Shown: positions 24,800 to 36,646 of the stretch, piece by piece
Layout of the letters: each line of letters starts with the position of its first letter
How positions within the stretch are numbered: position 1 is the first letter of the stretch
NCBI GenBank assembly: GCA_017979445.1
Contig: CM030715.1
Coordinates: 31,307,756-31,371,755 of the forward strand
Source of the DNA: Akebia trifoliata
Lineage: Eukaryota; Streptophyta; Magnoliopsida; Ranunculales; Lardizabalaceae
DNA length: 64,000 nt
Direction: 5' to 3'
Program-made: the position numbers and the translations under genes
The notes under the pieces: model-generated
What the model was told of the DNA's origin: nothing
Database searches by the model: none
The model's input: the letters and a program-made list of their open reading frames with translations, nothing else

Positions 24800-25645
24800 T
24801 TTCATGGGTATTTATGGGGTGGTAACTCCAACTATACCACCCATAAAGTACTACCTATAAATTTTATGGGGTGGTAACTCTAACTATATTTTTTATTTAA
24901 TTTAGAATGTAAATAGGTAAAAGTTGGGGTGCCAACAACAGCACTAATTTAGGATGTAACAAGTAAGGGTGCAACTTGGTTCGATTTGAGGTTAAATTAG
25001 AATCGAACCAACCTAGGTCGATTCCATTAAATCAGAATCGAAACCGAATCAAATTGCCATATAACCAAATCAACCTGAATCGAACTAAGGTTGGTTTGGT
25101 ACGATTGGATTCTACGAATTGTCAATATCTTAAAAATCTAATTGGATTAACACATTTTTAATAAAAATTATTAAATATGAACATGAAATTTCATATAATG
25201 AGTCATTAATCTGTCCATTAATAATAATAAAAAATCAGTAATATACTCATTAAAAAAAAATCAATAGTTTTTCATCAATTAAAGAAAATCATTAATCCAT
25301 CCATCCAAAAAAATGTCATTAATCTATCCATAAAAATAATAATCAATTTATTCATAAAACATGTGTATAATTTATTAAAAATAATAATTTGGTTCAATTT
25401 TATACTAAGCATGAATCAAGAATTGAATCAAATTCGTCAGTTCTCTACTTTGTTAGTCCATAACTGAATTAAAGTTCATTATAAACTAAATCAAATCAAT
25501 CCAAAGCATTAAGTTCGGTTGGATTCTCGATTTGAACCAGACCAAGAACATGTAAATTTGGTGTGCCCAGTGCCAACAGCAACACTAATTTAGGGTGTAA
25601 ATAAGTAAAAGTTGGAGTGTCAATGTAAAAACCCAATGGTTTTTA
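24800..25645. repeat. hAT-like mini-element and local repeats downstream of TPT1-B
   Basis: TAAGGGTGCAACTTGG at about 24964 is the left end of an element whose other copy (34805-35396) keeps the right end CCAAGTTGCACCTCTA. In this copy the right end was removed by a ~60-base deletion after ACCAGACCAAG. The flanks hold repeated AAAAGTTGGGGTG and GCACTAATTTAGG words. No gene. Confidence 0.6.
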
Positions 25646-25985
25646 ACCCATCCTCGTCTTCTTCACCGAGAAAACGCAAAACCAGTCGAGAGAGAGACCT
25701 GAGAATCCGAATCCATGATTCTGATCAGAGCGTTGGAGCTCAATGGAGAATAAAAATGGAGATTTCTGATTTTTAGGGTTTTAATTTAAAGAAAAATGGA
25801 CTCAACGGTCCGAAGCCTACTCTTAGGAGTCCATTACCCATTTCGGCAGTTGGGAGCTCATGCGTATAGGGAAGGGCACTGCGTTGGAGTTGCTCTTATT
25901 ACGAAGAGAAGAGACTAAATAGTAGAGAGAGGTCGTTCTCGGATCAGCAAGCAATGCAGTTCTACTGTTCTACGCTTTTAAATTG
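25646..25985 (+). promoter_or_regulatory. duplicated leader/promoter-like segment (copy 1)
   Basis: Less AT-rich than its surroundings, with GAGAGAGAGACCTGAG, several short ATGs and a possible donor ATTGAG|GTCAGC. It is nearly identical to 35515-35890, which lies upstream of the sugar-transferase gene and most simply is that gene's promoter and first non-coding exon. Here the gene body is missing and exon 2 of TPT1-C lies 2.5 kb downstream. The role is inferred from position and composition. Confidence 0.45.
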
Positions 25986-26527
25986 AGGTCAGCCCATCTT
26001 CTGTAATTTGAAATTTTGATTATATTATTTTATGAGGTTTGTTCTTCTCTGGGTGTGTTTAGATTTCTACAAGTTGGCTGATATGGCAAAATCGCGAATT
26101 TGTTGATTATAAAAGTGATTAATTCACTGAAACAACATGTTATTAGGGTTTGATCTTTGCTCTATAATTGAAATTTTTTATTTGCTCAAGTACTGAATAC
26201 CCCAGATTTCTTTTGTGGGGATTGTCCACTGGTTAGATTACATCTATGTATTATTGTCCTCTAATGAAATTTGGGTTGATTTCTGAATCTAGAAACAAAT
26301 TCCTACCACTTAAATAATTATGTTGGTTACATTTGAACCCCATTTTCTGTTATTTGCAATTATCTCACCAATGTGTTATTTGGTTCAGATATAAAAATTA
26401 GAATTTTGCAATTATAATTGTTCTTGGAGGATTTATGTTGTCTAGAGTTCAACATAAAATGATTTAATTTGGTCAAAATAAGACTTTTTTGCTCAGATTA
26501 TTATAAATTTTATATATATATATATAT

Positions 26528-26913
26528 GGGGATGGTCCATGGGACATAAGTAAATACATATGTAAAAACAATGGTTTCTTAAAATATGAGTTGGAAGTTT
26601 CGGATTGAACTGATTTTTTTTAGGATGATCTCAATGATGAGAAGATCACCCTCACAAAAAATCAGCCCAGTCTGAACTTTCTAACCACATCAAAAGTGAT
26701 TTAGGATGTGGACCATCGATTTTTTACCTATAATTAGTAATCACGTTTGATGGATTTCGAAGTTTCAGATTAGGTTGATTTTTTGTGAGGATGATCTTCT
26801 CATCATAGAGATCATCCCCACAAAAAATCAGCTCAATCCGAAACTTCTAACCCATATTTTGAAAAACCATTGTTTTTACATATGGTTTTACTTATGTCTC
26901 ATGAACAGCCCCC
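26528..26913. mobile_element. Fold-A element, GGGG-A-TGGTCC subtype
   Basis: 386 bases in (TA)n. Left end GGGGATGGTCCATGGGACAT, right end ATGTCTCATGAACAGCCCCC; both then carry CATATG and AAAACAATGGTTT before the shared core. Two hairpins around a spacer with GTGGACCATCGATTTTT. Confidence 0.85.
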
Positions 26914-26937
26914 TATATATATAGATATAGATATATA

Positions 26938-27312
26938 GGGAAGCATTCGGAGGCCCTAAAGAGATCCAAATTTTTTTGAAAATAAGGGTTAGAAGTTTCA
27001 GAATGGACTGCTTTTTTATGAGGATGATCTCTATGGTGAAGAGATCATTCTCACCAAAATGCCGCTCATTCCAAAACTTCTAACCCTAGTTTACAAGTTG
27101 AAGAATCGTGGACCGTCCAATTTTTATAAACCACTTTTGATGGGTTAGAAGGTTCGGAATGGGCTGGTTTTTGGTGAGGAGATAAAAATGGTGATCTAGT
27201 CATCACAGAGATCATACTCACAAAAAATAAGCCCATTCTGAAACCTCTAACCTATACATTGAAAAAACGTTTGGCACAATGTTTAGCTCTCTTTAGGGCC
27301 TCCAAACGCCAC

Positions 27313-27314
<2 letters not shown>
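26938..27314. mobile_element. Fold-A element, GGCCCTAAAGAG subtype
   Basis: 377 bases, directly next to the previous copy with only a TA-rich tract between. Left end GGGAAGCATTCGGAGGCCC, right end GGGCCTCCAAACGCCACCC. Double-hairpin core with spacer AGAATCGTGGACCGTCC. The unit-2 copy is at 36647-37023. Confidence 0.85.
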
Positions 27315-27349
<35 letters not shown>

Positions 27350-27352
<3 letters not shown>

Positions 27353-27580
27353 AGCGGTTCGGCAGCCCTAAAGTTTGCCAAGTTTGGTGCCAAACATTTT
27401 TTGTAAATCACTTTTGATGGGGTTAGAAGTTTTGGAATAGGCTGATTTTTGGTGAGGATGATCTCCTCATCATAGAGATCATCCTCACAAAAAATTAGCT
27501 CATTCCAAAGCTTCTAACCCATATTTTGAAAAATGTTTGGCACCAAACTTGGCAAAGTTTAGGGCTGCTGAACCGTCCCC
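27350..27580. mobile_element. Fold-A element, single-hairpin subtype, unit 1 only
   Basis: 231 bases: left end GGGAGCGGTTCGGCAGCCC, right end GGGCTGCTGAACCGTCCCC, then shared TTTGCCAAGTTTGGTGCC and one GATGATCTCC-type hairpin. Bordered by (TA)n. The equivalent site in unit 2 (37024-37045) goes from CACCCATATATATA directly to TTTTAAATAAAAATTTACAGG, so this insertion is younger than the duplication, or was lost cleanly. Confidence 0.88.
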
Positions 27581-28415
27581 ATATATATATATATTTTTAA
27601 ATAAAAATTTACAGGTTTTTGTATTTTCTTTCTCAACCAAGCAGTCTTAAAACTTTACATTAATTTTTCAGAGGTGAAACCAAGCACACTAACCATACAA
27701 AATCATAAAATGTCGGAAATGCAAAGTTTTGCTAGATTTTCTTTTTTTGGGTTAAGGATTTTATATGAGCCTAATTATAATTGGAAACAACTACTAAAAT
27801 TTTTGAACGAGTATTATGATGTTTTGTAATGTTGAAATTATAACTTGAGCCAAACCTTTGTAATGTTTGGAGTGTGTTTTAATCTTTAATAAGGGTGTCG
27901 TAAATAATTTAAGAAATTGGGGTGTAATAAGTAATAGTTGGGGTGTCAATAGCAGCTCTGAAAAGAACAATGCAGCTGTTGGATAATATGGGATCTTGAA
28001 ACAAATATATCCTAAAAAGTAATATATTGGAACAAATAGAGATTTGGAAGAATGTACCGGTTTTGTGATTGAGGCATGGAGAAGTTGCTGTCCTTATAAA
28101 ACAAATTCACGTTCCTTGTTGGATAGATAGCTTGCCTTTCTTTTTTTGTTTCTTTAGTTCTTGGCTTGGGACATTCTTTTAGTCCTAAATGAGTAAGAAA
28201 CTACAAACCAAAATAATCCTATGAATTAGACACTGATGAAAGGCTATTGGTATTGATTTTCAAAATGCTGGATTTCAAATAGAGTTTCACATGCATGTTT
28301 ATGTGAGTTTTACGTAGTTGAGAAAATGAAATGCCACTCACTACAAATCTTTTTGCCGTACACTAAATTCTTTTTGTTCACAATAGTTGCAATTGTAACC
28401 TAAAAATGGCCTATC
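27581..28415. other. copied intron/intergenic DNA before the duplication junction
   Basis: Nearly identical to 37040-37846. No ORF. It ends with AACCTAAAAATGGCC, then the junction into TPT1 intron 1 sequence. Confidence 0.6.
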
Positions 28416-28471
28416 AATTCTCTCAAAGCCCTAATCATCTAATCAATTTCTTATGTTATCTTATTTTTCAG

Positions 28472-31400
28472 TGGTGGTGGTGGTAGAGGTAAGGGTTTGG
28501 AGATGAGAGATGAACGGCAGCGATCAGGAGGCGGAGCCACCAAAGATAAAATCGACACTCTTGGTAGACTCTTGTAAGTTTTACTATTTTATTTTATTTT
28601 TTAATCTGATTTTGTTTTAGGTGCACATTATATACATGTTCAACACTTGGGGAGCATTTGGCATTGTTTTTTTTTCTAATCTAATTTCATCCTGTTATTT
28701 GATGGCTGAAGTTTAATGTCAGGGTCCTGTTTGGATTGCCAAGGTTTCACTCCAAAAAAGTTATTTTTTTAGAAGGCTCTTAAGTTTTATTTTTGGTTTT
28801 TGGTATGAAACCATAATTCATAACGGCCCCTTAAATGAAATGATGTTCAAGTTCAGATGAGGCATTTTTTAGGTTTGGGTTATAATGTGTTGGTAACTTT
28901 GTGTAATAGAATTGAAAAGTGCTGATTTATTTTTTAATGAAAATTTTCAGGACACGTATTCTGCGTCATATGGCGTCTGAGTTGAATTTGGATATGCAGA
29001 GTGATGGATATGTCAGGGTGCAAGATTTATTGAATTTGAATATGAAAACTTTTGCTAACATTCCCTTAAGATCGCACACAATTGATGATATTAGAGAGGT
29101 CGGTTGGATTTCTTAAATTCTTCTATTCTTTCTTGCTTATTAAAATTTAAATTTACTTATGTTTTGGAGGATAAGACTCCCTCTAGCAAAGTTACATCTT
29201 TGAAGTTTTATAAGTTGTGGTAAATCATGTGAGCCAAGTAAACATGCGAGCCAGCCTGACCACTAAATAGGCCAGAATACTTGTGGTCAAGCCGACCTTG
29301 GACATCAGTGATTTTTCATTTGGGCTAGGCTTGGGCTAAGATTTTGAGGCCCGAACCCATTGACAACCAGCTTGACATAATGAACAAAACAAAGTTATAT
29401 TGGTTTCAAGGTAAAGGCTTTGTTAAAAAAAAAAAAAATTAGCTTCTTTAGAAACCAAGTTTTGAGTACAGTCGCCAGGGATCATGTTCACATTCTAAAA
29501 TTATTCCTACCAAGATATAAAATTCTTGCTATCCTTGCTGAAATTATGCTGCAAAATTGACTTTGTAACCAAACACTCCCTCGAAGGTAGCCGGCTTAAA
29601 GACTTGTGATAGTTTCATTTATGATTACAATATTGCATATCAATGTAGCATAATTTTGTATCAATGAAACTGGTTTTTTTTTTTTTTCTGGATTATATTA
29701 AAGGAATACTTCTTTTCTGGATTATATTTATTTGATGGAGAATTGATAAAATAACCAAGTCAGCCGTTAATTTTTCAGGCAGTTAGGAAGGACAATAAGC
29801 AGCGGTTTAGCCTTTTGGAAGAAAATGGGGAGTTGTTAATACGTGCAAACCAAGGACACACTATAACGGTAAGATTTGAATTTCAATTTCGTTCAGGTTG
29901 GTAACGGAAACATTTCTTGGAAACATTTTGACTGCCAAGGGAATTAATGCAATTTTTGTGGAAATGTTATGAAAGGGTGGAAGTATCAAGGAATTTTTCA
30001 TTGGAATTGTAGGAAATGATTAAATAGAGATAAAAATGTACTCATAATTAAACAAAAAATGGAGTGTGGAAATGAAGATCAGTAGTGTTCCACTACATGT
30101 TAGTGTAAGTATCTGAGAATCCAACATTGAAAACAACTATATTCTATGTGAAAAGGAGAATGATATTATCAAATTAACTACAAACATCTTGATATTTAAA
30201 TTCTTGATCGAATGGACATACTATTAAGTGGTACGCTCTCACATTATTATTATTATATTTTTTAGTTTTTAAATATTCTAGATGACTTTACTTTAAAAGT
30301 CAGTTCATATTATAAATCAAATCCATAGAAATAGAAATGAGGAAAGTAACCGTATTTAACGGGAAAGAAGTTCAACATATTCTAGGGCCTATGTCATGTG
30401 GTGTAACACGTCGTTTTTATCAAGGTCAACCTAGTGCTAGGGCTTATTTGATGGGCTGTAAAATGAAACCAATCTCTCCATCCTAACCATTACGTTCTTT
30501 TTCTAAAACAATCCTAGCCACTTCTTTCCTTCTTTTTTCCCCCACTGTTTACCTGCATATTTAACTATACACGTTTGTATCCTCAATCAAATACCTAGGT
30601 ACAAACCATCTTTACGAACAAGGGAAAATGCCTCCTGACTGAACCAAACATTTCACACCTGATGCACCTGATCTAGTATTTTATTCATATTTGCTAGGTC
30701 ACTGTATTGACCATAGTAAGTTTGAGTATGCTCTCAGCCTCTCAGTCGACTAAATAAATCAGGGTCCTTTGGGTAAATGGCTGGGTTTTTTACTTTAAAA
30801 ATTGAATAAACATAAACAACGCAATAAAACTAAAATTTTAAGATTTTGTTTACAATGTCATGCCTACAACTATGTAACAAGGCCACACCATTTCCTTAAA
30901 AAAGGGGCTGTTACACACCTAAACACTCGTCAAGATAAATGATGTTTCTTTAACTCTTTATTTATTTATTATTATTATTTTTGTTTTTTGGATGGCTATG
31001 AACTCACAACCTCAAAGTTGCTGTGAAATATGTCAAACCAACTGAGCTATGGGTCTAAGCCCATGTTGCTTTAACTTTCATCTACAACTATTCCTATTCT
31101 GTTTATAATTGTTAATTTGTTTGAGCTTCCAGATAATTATTAATATAGTTTTTCTATTTTAGACTTTTATAAAGTATAAGTCAATTGTATGGACTTGCTT
31201 GTGCATCAGGTTTTTGACATGTGTTTTAGTGTGGAAGTTACACATACTGACTTGCTTGTATGCAAGATTGTTATATTAAAAACCTATCTCTGGGTCCCTC
31301 TCAATTTATTCATTCAGTTAGTCCTCTATTCAAATTTTCATGCTATTTGGGGTTCCACATATTTTTTGCAGGCTATTGAATCTGAAAACTTATTAAGGCC

Positions 31401-32817
31401 AATCCTTTCTGCTGACGAAGTTCCAGGTAAAGAAATCTGTTTTCTCAACTTTTATTGAGCTGTATTTTGTTTATTCTTAGATCATAACTTGATTTATGGA
31501 TTGGCTCACATCTAGTTTCTTTTTAATATGCAGTAAGCGTACATGGAACCTATAAAAGGAATCTGGACTCAATTTTGCAGTCTGGTCTCAAACGCATGAA
31601 AAGGTTGCATGTTCATTTCTCCAGTGGCTTGCCAACGGATGGAAATGTAATTAGTGGTACAGTTTGAATGATCCCTTTCTTGAATATTAGTTTCATCTCT
31701 TGTTATTTCATTTGCATTCATGTTTGTTAATGTGGACAAACTCATTTGCAGTGTTTTAAGCCTTTATGTATCGACACTTTGAATAGGTTTTGCAAAGAGT
31801 TTTTGTTGTTGGATATTTTTTCTTTTATACAAGATGACCATTACCCTGTTTATAGCTCAAATTTCGGCCAAGATCATACTTTCATAGGTATTTAGACACA
31901 TTCTTTCAAGATTGAAAAGCATTCCTTTCATTCAGCATGCTTGGCTTGCCTCTTGTTTGACCATTAAACCAAATATCTAAGATCACCAATACTGTTTATT
32001 TTAAGTTTTTTCATTTCTGTCTAACTAATTCTTTGCCGAGCCAGGCAAATTATTATTTGAAAGAATCTTTACATTACTTTTTTGTAAGGATAAGTTAACT
32101 AGCTATCTGATACACATGCCACTGTTCCTTTTGAGGATTCTAGAAATGGCTTTCCATTTATTCTTTAAGATAGCTTCGAGTAGCATTGATTTGAATGTAA
32201 GAAATATGAGTTGGCAACTCCTTTTGTATTATTATTTAGATGTTTAATAAATATAAATTTCAATATCTTTAAGTTAACCTCTACTCCTGAACTGGGACTT
32301 CATTAAATTATTTTTATCTGGAAAAGAAATAAATTCGTTGAAGTGAAAACTTAGCTAATTTGGTAAGATGTGTGGGTTGTTTTGTTCTCACGTGCTTCAT
32401 TCAAACTCCTTTGAACCCAAGTTCACTAGCTAACCAGTTAGACCTATTGAAAAAAGAGAGAGCATTGGCTGGCTTCTAACACAAAACTGATTTATCCTTC
32501 TGCTAGGCATGCGGCGGGATGTTAATGTATTGATCTTCTTAGATATCAGAAAGGCTCTGGAAGGTAACACTTCCCATGTTTTTTTTCCATCTTGGCTCCG
32601 AAACAATATTCAAACCTAAATTATTTTTCTGATGTAATGATGAACTGTTAAGAGGCATAGATGTCTACTAATGCCTACTTTTCTTGTTCCAGGGGGAATG
32701 AAGATTTACATTTCAGACAACAAGGTGGTCTTGACTAAAGGTTTCGATGGTGTTGTACCTGTCAAATACTTTGAAAAGATAGAAACATGGCCAAATCGAC
32801 AACCTGTACCCTTTTAA
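28472..32817 (+). CDS. TPT1: tRNA 2'-phosphotransferase (TPT1/KptA), copy C, exon 1 missing
   Basis: Exons 28472-28573, 28951-29098, 29779-29868, 31372-31426, 31534-31656, 32507-32563, 32693-32817. Exon 1 and its promoter were left behind by the duplication junction at 28416. The frame is open throughout. The first in-frame ATG (28503, MRDERQRSGG) would give 222 residues, lacking only the poorly conserved Ser/Gly leader. The family Arg/His residues remain in TRILRHMASELNL, IRANQGHT and MKRLHVHF. Changes against B include Arg to Gln in LDMQSDG, Cys to Ser in VSVHGT, Glu to Gly at exon 8 start (GGMKIY) and Glu to Lys in LTKGFDG; the last two touch conserved stretches. It may be transcribed from the copied leader at 25646-25985 as a chimeric mRNA, or be a pseudogene in an early state. 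Confidence 0.8.
30955..31075 (-). repeat. SINE-like repeat in TPT1-C intron 4
   Basis: Duplicate of the 21688-21815 copy, with a TTATTATTATT tail on the plus strand and the tRNA-like boxes on the minus strand. Confidence 0.55.
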
Positions 32818-33377
32818 GCTCTGGAGGAGATGATAATTGTACCAAGAGAATCCTTTGGCTAGTGTTTGAAGGCTTGAAGATGTTCGATCACTGGAAACTT
32901 TGGCCTGGGTATTACTCAGGGTTGATGAAGAATCAAGATATTGATTTATGTTTTATTATAAGTTTATGCCAGACAACCTCCTGTTCATTAGTAGAGAAAG
33001 GGGTGTTTGGTTATGCACTTTAAAGTTGCTCATTGAATGGGATTCTATCAGCATGAGATGATAATGTAATCAGATTATGGTGCCAGCTTTGTAAGTGTTG
33101 TTTCTTTTTTCTTGTTATAATCTGGTTTAATATGAAACAGTAGATATTTAATTACAAAATCTCATTTTATATAGGTGTTTGGGTATGTGGACAGCTAAAA
33201 ATGAATTGTATAAAAACGATGGATCTGCAAATTTCGCAGTTGGGATTTCGAGCATGTAAGCACTTACCCTAGTTATTGAGCATGACTTGCCTATGATCAA
33301 ATCAGTTGGCAAGCATAGTGTAATTTTTTCGTGGTGGTGTTGAAAGAATTAATGTTTATTACCCTAGCATATATGTT

Positions 33378-33570
33378 AAAAGAGTTGTATTTTTTGACAC
33401 CCTCTCTGACACATGCTCTAGAACTATAGATTTTCCCCTTGAGATACACAACTGTACATCCTTATAAATATGTGCAGTTTTGTATCCCGAGGAAAAGAAT
33501 CTATGATACTAGCACATGCCACATTAGAAGGGCGTATGTCGGAAGGGTTTGTCAGAAAATCATTATTCAT
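33378..33570. mobile_element. Fold-B mini-element (unit 2 copy)
   Basis: Matches 24122-24336 but with a short deletion in the left arm (CACATGCTC runs directly into TAGAACTATAG). It arrived with the segmental duplication. Confidence 0.65.
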
Positions 33571-34800
33571 ATAAAAACATTAGCCAAGTCACCTTGAATG
33601 AGTCTATGTGATGGACAATTCAGCTTCAAGATCGAAATGAATTCCCAAGTAATCCCGTTCTTAGTTGAGTTTCAAAACCATAATCTATTGTCTATCTAAG
33701 GATTTCTTAATCTCTCTTGCATTTTTTTTCCCCCTTCTGTTAAAGAATAGGAACCTAAGTGCTAAGCAGTAAAATGAACATGCAAGATTACAAAATCAAA
33801 CAATAGCAATAGATTGATAAATTAAACAAAGTTATCAGTCCATTGCAATAAAAAATTGATCGTAAGGAAGTTGAAATTTTGCCAATTGAGGAATGAAATC
33901 TATGGAAAAAGTTTTCCGAATCCTTTCTTCATCATATGACATGTCATGTTTGAGGTTTCCTCTTTTTTCTAAGACAATTATTATTATGCTTTCTTTAAAG
34001 AGTTCAACTAGCCTTACTAAGTTGGTAAGGATTTCATCGTCACAAAGGGTCCTTGGCCTCACATTATAGCATCCAAAAAACATGATCCAACACTTCAGGG
34101 TTGTAGAGGACAAAATTCTATGAACTTTGGAAAACATTTTTTTTCCAAAAAAAGTTATTTTTCATCATTGAATTTCAATTTTAAGTTTGAGATTTATGTG
34201 GGTGTTCGGTCCATTTTCAAAACCTTGGATCAAGTTTAAAATAAATTGTTTTTTGAAAATTAAAAAATAAAAAATAAGTTAGAGGGCATTGTTGATGTAA
34301 TTGCCCATTTAAGCAAAATGACCCTTATTGTCTAAAAAATAAAATTACTAACGACAAATTTAGCATTAGCATTAGAGATGCTCTTAGTAAGGCTCAAGAT
34401 TTTCCTAAAATTGGATTTAAAGTTATACCACAAACATTAAGATGTATGAGTTTGTATCTCGATGGACACGTGGCTATGTATTGCTCATTTTACAGCTTAA
34501 TATCCACATTCCATGACATCAAACCTGGTTTATTATTGTTTTCGGGTTCTTAGAGCAACTCCAACCCAATACCCAATACCCTAAATCAGCATTTTACCTT
34601 TTTTGTACAATGGGTTGTAATCATGGGTCCTTACGGGGTGGTAACTCCAGCTATACTACCCAAAAACTACTACTACCTATAAATTTTTAAATATTTTTTT
34701 TATTTAATTTAGATTGTAAATTGGTAAAAGTTGGGGTGCCCAACAGCAATAAAAAACATGTAAAAGTTGGGTTGCCAACGACAGCACTAATTTAGGATGT
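33571..34800. other. 3' flank of TPT1-C, including sequence deleted from unit 1
   Basis: 34070-34260 holds the unclassified repeat CATGATCCAACACTTCAGGG, also seen at 9790, 15110 and inverted at 58080-58260. The stretch 34030-34610 is missing from unit 1. The minus-strand ORF at 33835-34137 crosses repeat DNA and is not supported. Confidence 0.5.
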
Positions 34801-34804
34801 AATA

Positions 34805-35396
34805 AGTAACGGTGCAACTTGGTTCGATTTGAGGTTAAATTAAAATCGAACCGACCTAAGTCGATTCCATTAAATAAGAATAGGAATCGAACTAAATTGT
34901 TATAGAACCAAATCAACCCGAACTGAACTAAGGTCGGTTTGATTCGATTTGATTCTACGAATTGTCAATATCTTAAAATTTTAATTGAATCAACACATTT
35001 TAAATAAAAATTACTAAATATGAACATGAAATTTCATATAATGAGTCATTAATATATCCATCAATAATAAAAAAAATTCAGTAATATACTCATTGAAAAA
35101 AAATCAATAGCTTTTCATCAATTAAAAAAAAATCATTCATCCATTCATCCAAAAAAATATCATTAATTTATCCATAAGAATAATAATCAACTTATTCATA
35201 AAACATGTGTATAATTTATTAAAATATAATTTGGTTTGATTTTATACTAGACATGAATTAAGAATCGAATCAAATTAGTCGGTTCTCTACTATATTAATC
35301 CAGAATTGAATCAAAATTCATTATAAATTAAATCAAATCAATCCAAAACATTCAGTTTGCTTCGATTCTCTATTTGAACCAGACCAAGTTGCACCT
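34805..35396. mobile_element. hAT-like mini-element (unit 2 copy, both ends present)
   Basis: Left end TAACGGTGCAACTTGG, right end CCAAGTTGCACCTCTA, inverted. The flanks GTAATAAG and ATAGTAAG agree at 6 of 8 bases, a worn 8-base target duplication. The interior is AT-rich with repeated GAATCGAACTAA words; no ORF. Confidence 0.65.
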
Positions 35397-35514
35397 CTAA
35401 TAGTAAGTAAAAGTTGGGTGCCCAACAGCAACCAAAAACATGTAAATTTGGTATGCCAAGTGCCAACAGCAGCACTAATTTAGGGTGTAAATAAGTAAAA
35501 GTTGGGGTGTCAAT

Positions 35515-35890
35515 GAAAAAAAAAACCAATGGTTTTTAACCCATCCTCGCCTTCTTCACCAAGAAAACGCAAAATCAGTCGAGAGAGAGACCTGAGAATC
35601 CGAATCATGATTCTGATCAGTGCGTTGGAGCTTAATGGAGAATAAAAATGGAGATTTCTGATTTTTAGGGTTTTAATTTAAAGAAAAATGGACTCAACGG
35701 TCGGAAGGCGACTCTTAGGAGTCCATTACCCATTTCGGCAGATGGGAGCTCATGCATATAGGGAAGGGTACTGCGTTGGAGTTGCTCTTATTACGAAGGG
35801 AAGAGACTAGATAGTAGAGAGAGGTCGTTCTCGGATCAGCAAGCAATGCAGTTCTACTGTTCTACGCTTTTAAATTGAGGTCAGCCCATC
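35515..35890 (+). promoter_or_regulatory. probable promoter and first exon of the sugar-transferase gene
   Basis: GA-rich leader with GAGAGAGAGACCTGAG and a candidate donor ATTGAG|GTCAGCCC at 35877-35884, on the correct strand 2.6 kb upstream of the first coding exon. No long ORF. Its near-identical partner is at 25646-25985. Function is inferred only from position, composition and the duplication geometry. Confidence 0.4.
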
Positions 35891-36412
35891 TTCTGTAATT
35901 TGAAATTTTGATTATTTTATTTTATGAGGTTTGTTCTTCTCTGGGTGTGTTTAGATTTCTACAAGTTGGCTGATATGGAAAAATCGCGAATTTGTTGATT
36001 ATAAAAGTGATTAATTCACTGAAACAACATGTTATTAGGGTTTGATCTTTGCTCTATAATTGAAATTTTTTATTTGCTCAAGTACTGAATACCCCAGATT
36101 TCTTTTGTGGGGATTGTCCACTGGTTAGATTACATCTATGTATTATTGTCCTCTAATGAAATTTGGGTTGATTTCTGAATCTAGAAACAAATTCCTACCA
36201 CTTAAATAATTATGTTGGTTACATTTGAACCCAATTTACTGTTATTTGCAATTATCTCACCAATGTGTTATTTGGTTCAGATATAAAAATTAGAATTTTG
36301 CAATTATAATTGTTCTTGGAAGATTTATGTTGTCTAGAATTCAACATAAAATGATTTAATTTGGTCAAAATAAGACTTTTTTTCTCAGATTATTATAAAT
36401 TATATATAATAA

Positions 36413-36632
36413 TTTATTGAACTAATTATTGGTAAAAAATCAATGGTCCACATTCTAAATCACTTTTGATGGGGTTTGAAAGTTCGGACTGGGTTGATTT
36501 TTTGTGAGGGTGATCTTCTTATCATTGAGATTATCCTCACAAAAAATCAGCTCAATCCGAAACTTCTAACCCATATTTTGAAAAACCATTGTTTTTACAT
36601 ATGTTTTTACTTATGTCTCATGAACAGCCCCC
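36413..36632. mobile_element. rearranged Fold-A copy (half lost, inner part inverted)
   Basis: Partner of 26528-26913. Its outer left arm and first hairpin are gone, and the spacer region (GGTAAAAAATCAATGGTCCA) is the reverse complement of the unit-1 spacer. The right arm is normal and ends CATGAACAGCCCCC. Confidence 0.75.
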
Positions 36633-36646
36633 TATATATATATATA

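Larger units (their letters stand above)
19193..28415 (+). repeat. segmental duplication unit 1 (~9.2 kb)
   Basis: Runs from intron 1 of TPT1-B to a point in the copied leader region of the downstream sugar-transferase gene. It repeats directly and at high identity at 28416-37846. The left breakpoint (TCTCAATTCT, 19191-19200), the junction (CTATCAAT, 28413-28420) and the right breakpoint (CTATCAAAAT, 37844-37853) share TCAA, a 4-base microhomology. Relative to unit 2, it has lost about 580 bases near 24800 and gained a Fold-A element at 27350-27580. Confidence 0.9.

Noticed and set aside
33835..34137. 100-residue minus-strand ORF downstream of TPT1-C
   Set aside because: Runs through an interspersed repeat, is broken in units A and B, and has no recognisable domain.
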